NCBI RefSeq assembly: GCF_017654505.1
Contig: NC_054538.1
Span: forward strand, 22,607,783 to 22,671,782
Direction: 5' to 3'
Source of the DNA: Polyodon spathula
Lineage: Eukaryota; Chordata; Actinopteri; Acipenseriformes; Polyodontidae
DNA length: 64,000 bases
Shown here: positions 12,251 through 24,265 of the stretch, in pieces
Position numbering within the stretch: the first letter of the stretch is position 1
Layout of the letters: each line of letters opens with the position of its first letter
Notes under the pieces: generated by a model
What the model was told of the DNA's origin: nothing
Databases searched by the model: none
The model's input: only the letters and a program-made list of their open reading frames with translations
Made by a program: the position numbers and the translations under genes

Positions 12251-13556
12251 GAAAACCACCTCACCATACACAGGGTGATTTTTGTCTACGGCGATGTGTC
12301 ATCAGTGATTTATCATGAGAACATCTCACCATACACAGGGCGATTTTTGTCGTCAGTTATTTTTCATGAGAACCTTCTCACCATGCACAGGGCGATATGT
12401 ATCGCCATTGATGTGTTGTCAGTGATTTATCGTGAGAAGCTTTTGATCATACATGGGCTAATTTTTGTCACCAGCGACGTGTCGTCAGTGATTTATCGTG
12501 AGAACCTTCTCACCATACATGGGCCAATTTTTATCGTCCAGTTAGAGAATGGCAGAAGGAGGACTGCCGGTGTTATGCAGATTCCTGTATCCCCATACAA
12601 TTCTGTATCCCCCTTAGATTTGACACCTAAGTAGATCAAAATCTCTGTACGAGAACGCTTGATATTTCTGAACAGTATTTACATGTAATACAATTGAAAT
12701 GTGTTTTAAAAGTTAAAATACAGTTTTAAAAGGTTACTTTTAATCAAGGATTTTGTGTATTGAGCAACACAGGAGGCTGAGCGTACTGTAGAAAAAGTGT
12801 GGTGTTAAATGTGCTGTTTTATTTTGCTACATAATTACTTTGGTCTTGTTTTCAATATTTTTTGCAAACTGCAGCAGAACTCAAGGGCAGTGCTTGAGAA
12901 CACAGCGGGACTCGGGCAAAGGAATATCAAGCATCCACGTCCAGCTTTGAAAAACTGCATCTGCACAGGCATGGAATCATGCGGGGATACAGAATTCTAT
13001 GGGGTACAGAAATGTATGTAACACCAGTTTTATGTGCTTCTGTAACTCTTGCTTTGAAAAACAGTTAATATGCTGTGTGAATACACACCCACAGACAGCA
13101 TATGGACTATATTAGCATATACCAATCGCAAATTATAGCAGATCGGCGTATAATGTATATTTTTTTTTTTTAAGACGAGTGATCTAAGACCATTTAGTTT
13201 CAATTTTAAATCATCTTTTTTTTGCAGTGTACAGTAATGTGAACAAAGCATCACAATGTATTTTTTGTTACCGGTAGGCTATACACTAAAGTATAAAGAA
13301 AGTGCACTATAGCCGTAGATACTTCTTTGAGTTTATGTACTTATTTATTTCAAATAAATGTAGCACTTATGTGTGTGTTTTTTAAACCGGACACCTCATT
13401 TTTTTGGACAACCTATCTGTCTCATGTCATGTCTAGTTTAACATGGGACGGACTATGTCTATTTCAAATGTAATTTCAAAATGTGTTTTCTAATAAGAGA
13501 TTGACCAATAGGTCTGTCCGGCCGAGGCTTTACACATCTAAAAATTAGAATCTCAC

Positions 13557-13668
13557 CTGACATGATAATCTCAGCAACAATTTCTTCAATTGCCTTGTTC
13601 CTTTTATTTTTATCATGATACTTTTTCTTTTTCGTATATAAAGATGGATATTTCTCATAGAGATCTAT
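13557..13668 (-). pseudogene. MADF/Myb-SANT-like DNA-binding exon fragment
   Basis: On the minus strand a 37-residue open stretch begins IDLYEKYPSLYTKKKKYHD, continues KNKRNKAIEEI and VAEIIMS, and is followed immediately by a splice-donor-like G|GTGAGA (13556-13551). The pattern (LI.LYE..P.LY....K.YHDK.KR..A..EIAE) is the N-terminal half of the MADF domain, a DNA-binding fold used by many transposon-encoded accessory proteins and host repressors. An in-frame TGA lies directly upstream, so either the exon begins close by or the copy is broken. It sits just inside the right arm of the long-inverted-repeat element and points towards its centre, as expected for an element-encoded gene. A host MADF pseudogene is less likely, given the position between the arms. 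Confidence 0.6.
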
Positions 13669-13725
13669 TCATTTTTTAAATGCACTCCCGTTGCCACGCA
13701 ACTACAGACATCATGTCCCCAAGAT

Positions 13726-14285
13726 GTTTGGGTAATCGAGAAATATGTAAATTTCAGCATTAGAAGAGCCAATCAATTATGTGAAAGTCACCTAACGGCT
13801 TCTACATTCATAGAGTTTTAAAAGTCAAAGTATAATTTGCATACATGTTTCACCCTGTTTGGGGCTCATCAGTGCAGCACAACTGTACTTTGACTTATGA
13901 AAAGCTCAAGAGAGTAAGGAAAAACAAGTAGCTTTCCAGTTATGTGGAATAAAAGCAATGAATAGAGAACAATGGGTAATCTAGAAATATGCAAATTTCA
14001 GCATTACAAGATTTAGCTGGCCAGTTAAATATTTAGCTAAATTTTAAATCTTGTTAAGAGATTCAATATTTAGTTAAATATTTAGCTAAATGTTAAATCT
14101 TTTTAAGAGATTTAAGATTTAGTTAAACATTTAAGTTCACAAAATCCAGATTTATTTGTGAACAGCTAATTCTTGATTCTCAAAATAGATATTTAATAAC
14201 AAAATATATATTAATTTTTAAATTAAAGATTTAGATTTAAAAGTTAAAAAGTTGCTAAATATTTTAAGATTCATAAATTATTCTG
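13726..14285 (-). repeat. right arm of long inverted repeat
   Basis: Reverse-complemented, 14285-13896 follows the left arm almost word for word, from the TTTTGAGAATCAAG word to AAGTCAAAGTAC. The inner part (13860-13726) repeats the ATTGATTGGCTCTTCTAATGC and CGATTACCCA words, so this arm has a partial internal duplication. Confidence 0.75.
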
Positions 14286-15173
14286 AATGTACACATTTAA
14301 AAAAAAATAATTATTTATTTTCACAACATTTATAAATCTGGGGATAAAATACACCCCCATACTCTAACATGGGTTGTGCTTGTTTCTGGTCTTGTTGGGG
14401 CTTGTTTTGAAGAACAAGTTTGCTATTTTTCTGTCAGAACTATGGAAACCCTGTCAGCATCTGGTAACCCTGCTCTACAGTATAGTTACATAACTTGAAC
14501 TTGTGAGTCGCAACTGTTAATGTATAATGGGTTCCATCTCTAACTTTAGCTGTATTAAGAAATGCATAGTAATATCATGCTGTTTGAGTGGGAGATTATG
14601 AAATGAAATAACATCACTTGACTTACAAAATTATGCACAAACCTTCATACAACTTATTAAATTAAACATAATAAATAAGGATTCAATCTTGAAAAGATTA
14701 TTATTATTATTATGATGATGATGATGATGATAATGATAAATCCTATGTGTAATACCCTCTCCTCCCCTCTCGTATATTGGGGAATAAAATATCGTATATT
14801 TTGTTCAGAATCAGCTCGTCTCACTGTCCTATTGCAGCCACTTAAGACTGAGAGAATAAGACTGAGGTTTTGAAACAGAAGTGCATCCATTTGCAAAAAA
14901 AGATCTGTGTAAGGCCACGGGTACCTTTTGCTTGTTTGTTGCAAATGAGTTTTATCTTTTAAATAAATGTTTAGCTTATTTTATGTTTTTTGATATAGGG
15001 GTCTAAAAATAAGAATTATTCTAATTATTACACTGAATTGTAAAATGCTGGCACCTTAGTAACCACAGCGTTTATTTCAGGTTCTCTTCACCTCTTACTC
15101 ATTATTCATTATTTATTATATTCAAACTTTTTCATTGTTTATCTCTCAGGGTTTCTTATGGCCTGTGATGAGT

Positions 15174-15750
15174 CAAAGGGTTTTCGGTCTGTGATTCAGC
15201 CTCCCGACAGTAGATGGCATCAAACCAACTCGGGACTTCCCTTACCAAGATCTCGTGACCATGGCAAAAGTCATCTTTTGAGGGGCGGCACCTTGGTGAG
15301 GGGCGGAAGTACGAGTATGTAAATTCCAGCCACTGGAGTCAAGTGAAGGATAAGGACACGTGTCGGTTGGGGATTGGTGTTCCACTGACTACAGAGGCGG
15401 GACATTACATACTAAAGGGAACGTACTACTGTGTTCGGGGTTGGTCCGAAAGTAAAATAGGAGGAGTAACGGGTGGAGGGAGAGACTGGTTTTGTGCGGC
15501 GGGATTTTTAAAACACTAACATTTCTTTTGTCTTTTTTTTGTTTATGTATGGGTCGCCACGAAGACAAATTAAAGACGAGTCATCACAGTTTGTTTTGGA
15601 TCTCACCCCTGCACTCCTTCCCTCACACCATTTTGTTTTCGTTTGTTATTTAATCCTTTTGTTGTGTATAGAGAATAAAAATAAATTATTTTATTTCTGT
15701 ACACATAAATTACTGTCTGGACATTCCATTTAATACACTCTCGCCTCACA
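15174..15750 (+). mobile_element. probable solo LTR, family LTR-B
   Basis: The block begins TGTGATGAG and ends CGCCTCACA, which are near-inverted ends. Flanking 5-mers are TGGCC (15169-15173) and CGGCC (15751-15755), identical except for one transition. It contains a TTTTTAAAAC TATA-like word near 15506 and an AGAATAAAAATAAA polyadenylation signal near 15671, followed by about 75 bp to the end, which is normal LTR layout. No internal element sequence is adjacent, so it is a solo LTR or an unrelated repeat with similar ends. Confidence 0.6.
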
Positions 15751-16289
15751 CGGCCATTGTGTTATTTGTTTATTTGTGTATCTATCTTCATATATTAATA
15801 GGAGCAAAACAGTTAAATTCTACACATGAAGTATGGAAGCGGCACACTCCCTGCCCAAGAAGTGAGGGGTCAGCCTACACCATTGAATTTTTTCAGTCAC
15901 AGTATTTTCTAAGTTTGGGTTTGCAAAATTTCTGCAAGTCTGTCAAAGCAGACAGAGCCGTTTCTGTGTGTACCTGGTTCCTACCTGCTTCCCTTTTTTT
16001 ATTGAGGATCACCTCTCTTTGAAACAGTATGTTGGACGATTGACTGATTGGAAATTGATTTGCAGCCACATTCCTCTCAATCAATCATCATCATATGAAA
16101 ACAGTAACTGCTGTCATTCTGCAGATATTGTTGATTAACACGAGGCAGTATGATGATACAATAGTGGAATGCACATTTAATCCTTTTATTTACATTAGTA
16201 TTTTATATGGGATCTCAGATATATAGAATAAAACGCTGAACAACAAATAAAGATACTAAATATTAGTTGACTTCAGCAGAAAGCACAGA

Positions 16290-17985
16290 TCTACTGGACT
16301 TTTTGCAACTTAAAGAGAAAAAGATCTGTTTCGTGCCAGTCAGAGTCGGAGTCGGAGCCATGAAGCTAGACAAGTGTTCTCCAAGTGTGGTGCACTTTTG
16401 CTTGGGGATAACAAGCAGGCCAGAGTCGGAGGACATCAGCTTGCGGGCTGGGACAAAACAGGTCAGTAGGTTGAGGAGGTACTCAGGACTGGTGTGATGG
16501 TGCATTGTAGGTGAGCAGGAGAGTTTTGAAAATAATCCTGAACTTTACAGGTAGCCAATGCAAGACAGGAGGTAATGTGATCATGCTTTTTACATCTGGT
16601 AAGGATCCTGGCAGCAACATCCTGAACTAGCTGCAGTCCCTTTATGGCATGTGCCGGGAGACCACCATATAGAGAGTTGCAGTAATCGAGCCGAGAAAAG
16701 ACAAATGCATGACATAGTATCTCCACGTCCGGGAGGAAAAGGTAGGGACGGACTTTGGAGACAACTTTGATGACACCAAGGCTTTATACAGTGGGTGAAG
16801 GCAGCAGCAGACAGCTTCCGAGGTTCAGGGCAGCTATATTGAGATTCTTAAGTTGAATTTTAGAGCCTACCAGAAGGAGTTCAGATTTGCTAGTGTTTAA
16901 CTGAAGAAAATTGGCAGACATCCAGGCCTTGATGTCTTGAATGCAAGCCGAGAGCCGGACCATGGCAGAGGGGCTTCGAAGGTCAAGTTTTAAGTAGAGC
17001 TGGGTGTCATCGGCATAGGACTGAAACAAGAGGCTGTGTCGGTGGATGAGGTGACCAAAGAGAAGCATGTAAATATTGAAGAAAAGGGGCCCAAGAACTG
17101 ATCCTTGGGTGACACCACAAGTGACTGGATTTGCAATGCCACTGTGTCCAGCATAGAAAACAGACTGCATGCGTCCGGATAGATAATAGGACATCGAGGA
17201 GAGACAGGTTCCAGAGATTCCAACATACTTCAGAAGGTGTTCAAGAAGAATGCCATGATCTATGGTGTCAAAAGCGACTGTTCAGTCAAGGAGGACAAGC
17301 ACAGAGAGAGCACCAGCATCAGCATTGAGCAGGAAATCATTCACAATCTGGAGCAGAGCAGTTTCAGTACTGTGATGTTTCATCAGCTCACTGGCTACAG
17401 CCCTTTCCAGAGTTTTGGATAGAAAGGGGAGATTGGAGATGGGATAGAAATTAAATAAGTCAGCCAGGTCGAGGGAGGGTTTTTTGAGTACCCGCGGAAG
17501 CTTAAGGTCAGCAGGAACCGAACCTGAGTCCAGGGACAGGTTGAGAGTGTGCATAATTGAAGGAGCAAGATCAGAAGCACAGATGGAAAAGATTAGTCGG
17601 CCAGGGGGCAGTGGTTGATTTCAACAGTAAACCGGAGACATCAGCAATGGAGAGAGGAGAGCATAGAATAGAAAGAGGAGAAATTATGACAGGTAAGAGA
17701 GGAAGAAGAACGGGAGATAGATCTGTTGGTGGCTGGATGTAGGATTTAGTCAATGCTCTTAAACAGAACACTGGGTTTAACGTGTCCCATAGTTATGAGT
17801 TCAGATAAGTACTTTACCCTGGCAGCGGTGAGTGCATGCCTGTAGCTAAGGAGATGGTCATCCAAATCTCTCTGTGAACCGTTAGTCCAGACGACCTCCA
17901 CTTGCGCTCAAGCTTGCGGCAGGCTGAGTTAAGGAATCAAAGTTTGAGGGTGCACCATGGGCAGTGTCGATCTTTCTTGACCATT
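16290..17985 (-). pseudogene. L2-type LINE (copy A), endonuclease-RT linker to C-terminus
   Basis: Read from 17985 downwards this is an L2-clade ORF2 fragment broken by frameshifts. It begins with the linker (LSIADVSGLLLKSTTAP near 17640). RT blocks follow: PISNLPFLSKTLERAV and HHSTETALLQIVNDF (17554-17282), GVTQGSVLGPLFFNIYM and the catalytic [10 protein letters not shown] box (about 17035-16995). Next is WMSANFLQLNTSKSELLLVG. The C-terminal region has CHAFVFSRLDYCNSLYGGLP and LQLVQDVAARILT (16726-16463), then LRSSDSGLLVIPKQKCTTLGE-type sequence. The same blocks, nearly identical in places, recur at 58790-59960, so both belong to one family. The endonuclease domain is absent. Confidence 0.85.
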
Positions 17986-18372
17986 CTGGTTGTAATAAAT
18001 AAATAACCAAATAAATACATACATAAATAAATAAACAAATAAAAACCTAAATAAACAAGTAAAAGCCTTGAGGATTGAGTAGGTGCATTGATTGCGGTTG
18101 TACAATGCTTGCAAATTGCAACCTTGGGTGTATATTTGGTCCAATCGTCTTTCCTTTTATAAAAGGAAATTGGAAAACAGTAAAACAACTCATTTTTTGT
18201 TTTAGCTTTGTGAGTAGAGAAATAAAAAAAACACACACAAAGTTGTTTTCTGATTTTAATATATATTTTTTTGTTGCCAAACCATATGCCCTGCATCCTA
18301 CAGCAACCCACCAAAATAGTAACTGATTTGTTTTTATATGCAGTAGTTGTAATTTGGTCTCCTGAAAGACCT

Positions 18373-18508
18373 GGGGCTCGTTTGTATAATACAATGTTGT
18401 GCTATATAGCGTTTCTATATAACGATGCTCACAGAGATTGCAGGTGATAACTAATTGAAAGACCTATCATATTTGAACTTATGATCTCACAATATAGAAA
18501 CGAGCCCC
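18373..18508. mobile_element. short inverted-repeat element (MITE-like)
   Basis: The left end GGGGCTCGTTTGTATA and the reverse complement of the right end, GGGGCTCGTTTCTATA, agree in 15 of 16 bases over a 136-bp element with no coding content. No clean target duplication was found (left flank ACCT, right flank TGGT), so the superfamily is open. Confidence 0.65.
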
Positions 18509-21500
18509 TGGTCGTTGTCTGAGCAAAACACATTATCATTGAGCTCAAGTGAATTATGTGTGATGGACTAGTCGTACTGCTAGAAACAGGGGCGAGGCTA
18601 CTGGTATACAAACTTGGTTCCCGTTCCAGGAAGTCCATTATTTCGCTATGCAGCTGTCCTTTTAACTGTTTTTTTTTTAATTTAGTTTACTTAAAATTTG
18701 TTATATGGTCACCTATTTTTGAGGATGTTAATTTGAATGGTTTCTTCAGCTGTCAGTTCTCGAGTCTATGCTGACTCTAAACATCAAACCAGTTGCTAGA
18801 TAATCAAACTCACCAATGGCAGTGTCCTACCCTTCCAGTGTAATGAGAAATACTAGAGTGAAAAGATTGTCCCAAAATTAAAAAAAACCTAAATAAATAA
18901 ATAAATGAATAAATGCAATGTATTTTGATCTTTATTTATTTATTTATTTATTTATTTACTTATTTATTTGTTTGTTTGTTTCTTTGTTTAATTTTGGCAC
19001 AAATTATCCTCCATACCAGTGAGCCCCTCTGACTCTGGATATAGGCACATTTTTGTAGTAGTGGGCTCTGCGATGAGATATCCATAGGCAGTGCCCTTGA
19101 GATCCAACTAATGCTTTGAAATTGAATTGATGGTTTTGGTAATGAAAGCATTTGTCATTATAAAGCTTAATTGTCGCAGGTCATATACATCACTTCTTGT
19201 CTCAACGAGTAGATAAGGGAACTCGTTAATTAAAATGCATGTTAACATGATCAAGAAAAATGAATGGAAGCCTAATTCGCTGTTATGGAAATAGGGACGG
19301 CTCTCCCACCAGCGAGCAGCAGCCAAATGGAAATAAAAAACAATGGGAATATCTATTTTGTGTATAATTTGTGAACTTCATTTAAAATTGTGCATTTTGT
19401 TATCCAGAATGTACATTTATTTAGAAAACATCATCAAACATAAAATGTTGATTTCCAGTTATCTGGAGTGTGGGTAAAAATTGGATGTCACAGATTTAAA
19501 AAATAAATAAATAACAATACCTTCATTCGGGGGAAAATTTTGACACATCTTATTATATACAACTCTTTTAATGTGCATTTTGCAATTCTTTTCGGTTAAA
19601 AAGAAGAAAATACCTTTATTTCTTGATGGGTCTTGGTTGGAATTAATTTTCTTATGTATGTATTTTAGTATGTACGATTGTAGGTTATAAATAAATGTCA
19701 TTTGTTTTTGTAGTTGTTAGTTATAATCCATGTATACCATGTATGTAACATTTCATTATGCATTTATTAAGCTTTTAAAAGTATGATAGAACTCCCTAAT
19801 CTAATAGACAATTTGTTTATAATTATTCTGTGAATTCCTCTAATCATGGTCAATGCATTTTTTCTGGTAGGCTACTCTTTGCTTTTCTCCATCATAAATA
19901 AACTAAACATGATTAGAAGTTGCTCTCGAATACTTACAGAATTATAAGAAAATGTTATATGCATACAGACGTGTGAAGGTGAAAATGTACATTGCACATA
20001 AAGTATGGGGAGTCTGACAATAAATACATTTAGGCAAAATCCATGTCATTGATCTGTTGCCTGTAGGAAACTTTATTGTAATATCTACCGTTTTCTAAAC
20101 CAAAATGTAATTCTGTACTCTTAGGTTTTTATTTGTATCATGCAAATAAAATCTACAGTGCAGGTCAAACAATATACATACTAGAGTTGATAGGCTACAG
20201 TTGCATTGATAATTTCTGTAAGAATACACTAGGTGCAAATAACGGTATATGATTTTAGCAATACAAAGAAACGTTTGGTAAGGTTACAAATTATGAAAAC
20301 AAGTGAATAAATATAATTCATAACCACAAGTACAGAAAGGCTTAAATAGTTTCATAACTACAAATATTGAATTATCTAGGTAGTCTGTAAGAAATGAATC
20401 CTGGTCCTTTGCACAGTCTCTGTATCAGTGGTGCGGTCTGTTACATACATAAATTACACCTATAACTTTAAAGTCTGTTTCAAAGTTCTTTCCAACATGG
20501 CAGCTCTTGTACACTGAGAGAGTAAGGATTATTGCCCACACTGTCAAACAGGTACCACAGCAATAATGATCCATGATGTGGTACGGAACAGAAAAGCCAG
20601 AGCTCTTCTTGTTATGTTGTTTTTTTTTTTATCGCTTTTCCTCCAGTGATTGAGAGGACAGGTCCCAAAACCCAGTGCACTAGAGCTGCAATTTTGAAAA
20701 GAGCTAGGTAGGGTATTATAATACTTTGTTTAAAATGTATTATGTTGGTTATTTTTAACATTCAGTTCTTTTAAATTTGTTTAGGAGAACGTAGCACATT
20801 TTCAATTCCCTCATAACTGTTTTTCTTTGTTAATACCATGATACTGGAAGATAAATACAGCAGTCAAGGCCCTTCATCTTGGGAAAGGTGAAACAGTATA
20901 GTCAGCTTCTTTTTCCCATTCCAGTCCAGAATCCTGTTTATTTTCATTATTGAAAGTGAAGGCTATAACCTTTAATTGTTGCACTTCCTGTCATTCTGTA
21001 ATGTGTGTGCTAGTTTCTGTAGGAGCTGCCATTTCTTAAGTTCAATAACACATATTTACCAAAACAAAGTTGCAATAAAATAGGCCAAAATGTTTAAATA
21101 TACGTTTTACCTTATTATTTTAGTATCATACTGTATTGTGGAATATGAGCATTTTAATATTTGAAGTGGGACAAATTTGAACCTTTAACAGTGCTGGACT
21201 GGTTAGATTATTCCAACATTTTCTGTACACAACGAATAAAAAACTAGCTTGGTTTGAAATATTGTTACACACAAGATGAAATCATTATCCATTAGTCTGC
21301 ACTGCAGATGGCTGAAGGTCCATTTGATATGCCATGCCAACTTGGGTGTGAAATCCAGATTTTGAATCATGGCCCAGAGGAATACAAAGGTAAATTCAGA
21401 ATAATGAAAAGCAAAGTAAATATTAAGGTCATGCTCATGCTACTTTTTAAATTATTAATGGTACTTTTTTATCGTCTCACTTCAGTCATTAAAAAAAAAA

Positions 21501-22606
21501 AAAAAAAAAAAAACATTGCTGAACATTGTTGTTCTTGCATCTCTATTATGTCAAAATAATGAATTACCAACAATAATTCCACAAAGTGCCACTCAAGCAT
21601 TTTCTTGTTATAAGTAAATGGATATAAACGTAATGCAGCAAAACCAGAAAAACAGCTAACAATAAATTATTAATACCAAATTATACAGAAGTTTAGTCAG
21701 GCATGTTTTCAGTGGCCAAGTTTCTGACAGCATTCTGGGCAAAAATGAGACTCAATCAGGCAGGGACTTTGTCTGCCAGAAACATGTCTCATCAATCAAG
21801 AGTTTGATTACGGCTGGTATAGAGGTATCCCATCCATAACTATTAAACAGTCAATAGTGCCAGATTAAAAAAAAAATAGTAAAAGAAACTTAAATCAAGG
21901 GCAAACATTTAGACTAAAAGCCTTTTTGTATTACTAACTCATCCGTGAAATGAACTAAAAACAGTGTCCCCTAACACGAAGCTGGGGCATGTGTTAAGAT
22001 CTGGCCAAGGGGAAACACTGCCCCCTATTGAGCAACCAACACCATTCCAATTTAATGTTGTTTTTGATATTTAATTTAAATATACAGTAGATGCTCTGAA
22101 ATCATATCCTGCTAAAGAGTAAAAAAAAAAAAACTTTGCACAGTGGAGCTTTGTGGAGCTCATACCCAAATGGCAATGAACAGTGGTAACCCTTCACACT
22201 GAACGCGCAAGTTATTTCCCACCAGCAAAAAAAAAAAAAAAAAAAGGTCATGCAAAGGAAACTCTGGACAGCCAACTTGTTAACTTGTTATCCTTTTGAT
22301 CAGCTAAGTGTGCTTTCCTATAGCTTTCAAAAACATTATATCATCACCCGAATAGGTGACTCGGGTCATGCTTACCACTAACAGAGAGAGTTAAATTAAC
22401 ATAATATTCTTCTCAGCAATCATTTACTTGCCACCATTCATGTTTTTGTTGTGTTTAACTATAACGCCCTTTTAAAATGACCCTGAACACTGTTTAATGT
22501 GTTTTGGTTTCTGAATTAAAGCAGATAAACTGTTAATTGTGAAATTAATTCGTAAATGGGAGGTGAAAAGTCAAGCAAAAACATTGAAAGTCAGAAGCCC
22601 TAATGC

Positions 22607-22608
<2 letters not shown>
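18509..22608. other. stretch without recognised gene
   Basis: It contains (TTTA)n at about 18930-18968, poly-A/T tracts (20623-20632, 21489-21512) and ordinary AT-rich sequence. A 252-nt open frame from 21308 has no family signature and ends in a homopolymer-derived lysine run, so it is not called. Confidence 0.4.

Positions 22609-22657
<49 letters not shown>
22609..22657. repeat. (TG)n microsatellite
   Basis: About 24 TG dinucleotides are uninterrupted. A second, shorter (TG)n lies at 24235-24264, and (TAA)n-type runs lie at 23108-23146. Confidence 0.9.
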
Positions 22658-22659
<2 letters not shown>

Positions 22660-22738
22660 ACTGACTTGTCTCAACATGACTTGGAGAAAATTAGGTACTG
22701 CAGAGTACAGTTAAAACTTCCATTAAATGCCTCTGGTG

Positions 22739-23109
22739 TTTATTTACAATATTTGCCAGCAGACCCCGTGCTTATTGGAGACCGCCGTTTATATTACATC
22801 ATTAGCTTCTCATACTTCATGCAGTCATTGAGAAGCCGCTAACACACTAACTTGTAGCAACATCTTTACTCAATTTAAACATTCCAAAAACTTAGTTACA
22901 AGGTTGTGTGCCAGTGGGAACTAAGTAACAGTTTTGTTTTATAACTAAATGACATTGTATTGTACACCCTCAAGCACAAAGCGAAATTATTATTACAGTC
23001 TTTTTATATGCACTGGTTAACAAGGATAAGGTATGCAAAACTTTGGAAAAAGAACAAACAGAATTAAATGGAATTAGATCTACCTAGTTAATAATACTAA
23101 TACTACGAC

Positions 23110-23146
<37 letters not shown>

Positions 23147-23690
23147 TAAATCCACTAAAAGATAGTCCTATAGATATCAGAACACAAGTGTGTAGGCTAC
23201 GTTTACACGTGCACTAATAATAATAAAATAATAATAAATAATATAATAATACACACACGTCTAACATGTTTGAAAAAATTACCGTCTAACAATAAGGATA
23301 GTTATCAAAAATAATGTATTGTTTAATCTCTAACTTGTAGATTGTTAATGCAACAAAACACGTCAAAAACACCAAGAGGTTTGTATCTGGCCTATTTCAG
23401 CACACTGAATAATCAAAACTTTTAATAATGTAATAACTTCATTAAAAATATACACTGCATGTAGGCCTACCTTAAATTATGTTTTCTATTATTATTTATT
23501 AATCCTGCAAGTCACTTTCATCGCTGTCACTTATTAACAGTTCTTTATGCTCAAGCTCCTCCTCATCTTCCTCAGCTTCAATGGGAATGACAGAGACCCA
23601 GCGTTTAATAGACCTACCATTTATTTAAAATATTTGCCAGCACACACAGCTGTTATTGGAGACAGGCGATTATTTGAAGTTTTACGGTAG
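22739..23690 (-). mobile_element. possible DNA transposon remnant with direct TTTGCCAGCA repeats
   Basis: Two copies of a composite motif (TTTGCCAGCA, then TTATTGGAGAC, then GGCG or CGCCG with TTAT) lie at about 22739-22793 and 23619-23677. Words of the type GCGTTTAATAGACC, just before the second copy, resemble the terminal repeats of some fish cut-and-paste elements. On the minus strand beside the second copy (about 23612-23512), a short frame reads VSVIPIEAEEDEEELEH, then ISDSDESDLQD and a stop. This resembles the acidic C-terminus of CENPB/Tigger-like transposases. The rest is unrecognisable. Confidence 0.35.
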
Positions 23691-24233
23691 TCTGTTTTCA
23701 TTTGTTTATTTTTTAGGAGAAAAAAACTTTACTGAATATACATTTTTAAAAAAATGCAATACAGACCTAAATATCAGTGTATTAGTTTTCCTGAAAAACT
23801 GTACTATTTTTTTTTTTTTTGTAAATTCAGATTCCAGGGGGGACAAGTGCCCCCCCCCCCCCTTTACTTTGCTAAAGAAGATAATTAATACAAACACAAT
23901 ATGCTGATATTTTCCATTTCTTGTCACTGAGTTATTTTATTGCTATGGCAACTGTTAACCACTGCTTGTAGAGTAAGGTAGGTTTATGGTGGTCATAGAA
24001 CCAAGCACAAGGTTTCAGTGGAATTTCCGTTATTCGAATCCATCTTATTTATGGCCCAATTTCAAATATATTTAGATAGATAACATAAAACGTTAGTTTT
24101 GTATTTAAATGTCAATGCTTAATTTATCTGGCATTTATAAACATGCATGTAATAATACAACCCAGCCTGTTGAAAATGTTTGACATGTGTGGATTTTGTT
24201 TCTTGATACTACACTAAAGAAAATCTATTTTGT

Positions 24234-24265
<32 letters not shown>

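Larger units (their letters stand above)
10707..12540 (+). repeat. minisatellite, 52/66-bp units, split by a CR1 LINE
   Basis: Around seven degenerate units share CCATACACAGGGCGATTTTTGTC, then CGTCAGTGATTTATC and RTGAGAACCTTCTCA. About two units (10707-10814) lie before the LINE and about five (12251-12540) after it. Some units carry an extra GCGATGTGTC-type segment of about 14 bp and are about 66 bp; others lack it and are about 52 bp. The array lies inside the long-inverted-repeat element. Confidence 0.8.
10094..14285. mobile_element. large long-inverted-repeat DNA element (unclassified) with MADF exon
   Basis: The two ends are imperfect inverted copies of about 0.4 kb. Left, 10094 onward, reads CAGATTTAACTTAAATC, then TTTTGAGAATCAAG, repeated TTAACATTTGGCTAAATATTTAAC-type words, ACCCATTGTTCTCTATGCATTG and AAGTCAAAGTAC. 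The right end read from 14285 backwards gives the same order of words. An inner part of the left arm (TGATTGGCTCTTGTAATGC) is duplicated again, inverted, at 13726-13800. The interior holds a minisatellite, a CR1 LINE inserted in it, an internal inverted pair of CTGTATCCCC words (about 12588-12614 against 12985-13012) and a MADF-like exon on the minus strand. No target duplication could be fixed because the edges are poly-T/AT-rich, so the outer limits are approximate to tens of bases. Confidence 0.65.

Noticed and set aside
17131..17422. Plus-strand open frames opposite L2 copy A
   Set aside because: The minus strand carries RT motifs including YADD; the plus-strand frames are antisense shadows.
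21308..21559. Open frame MAEGPFDMPCQLGCEIQ
   Set aside because: It ends in a poly-A-derived lysine run, has no recognised domain and no clear splice context. Kept as unannotated.
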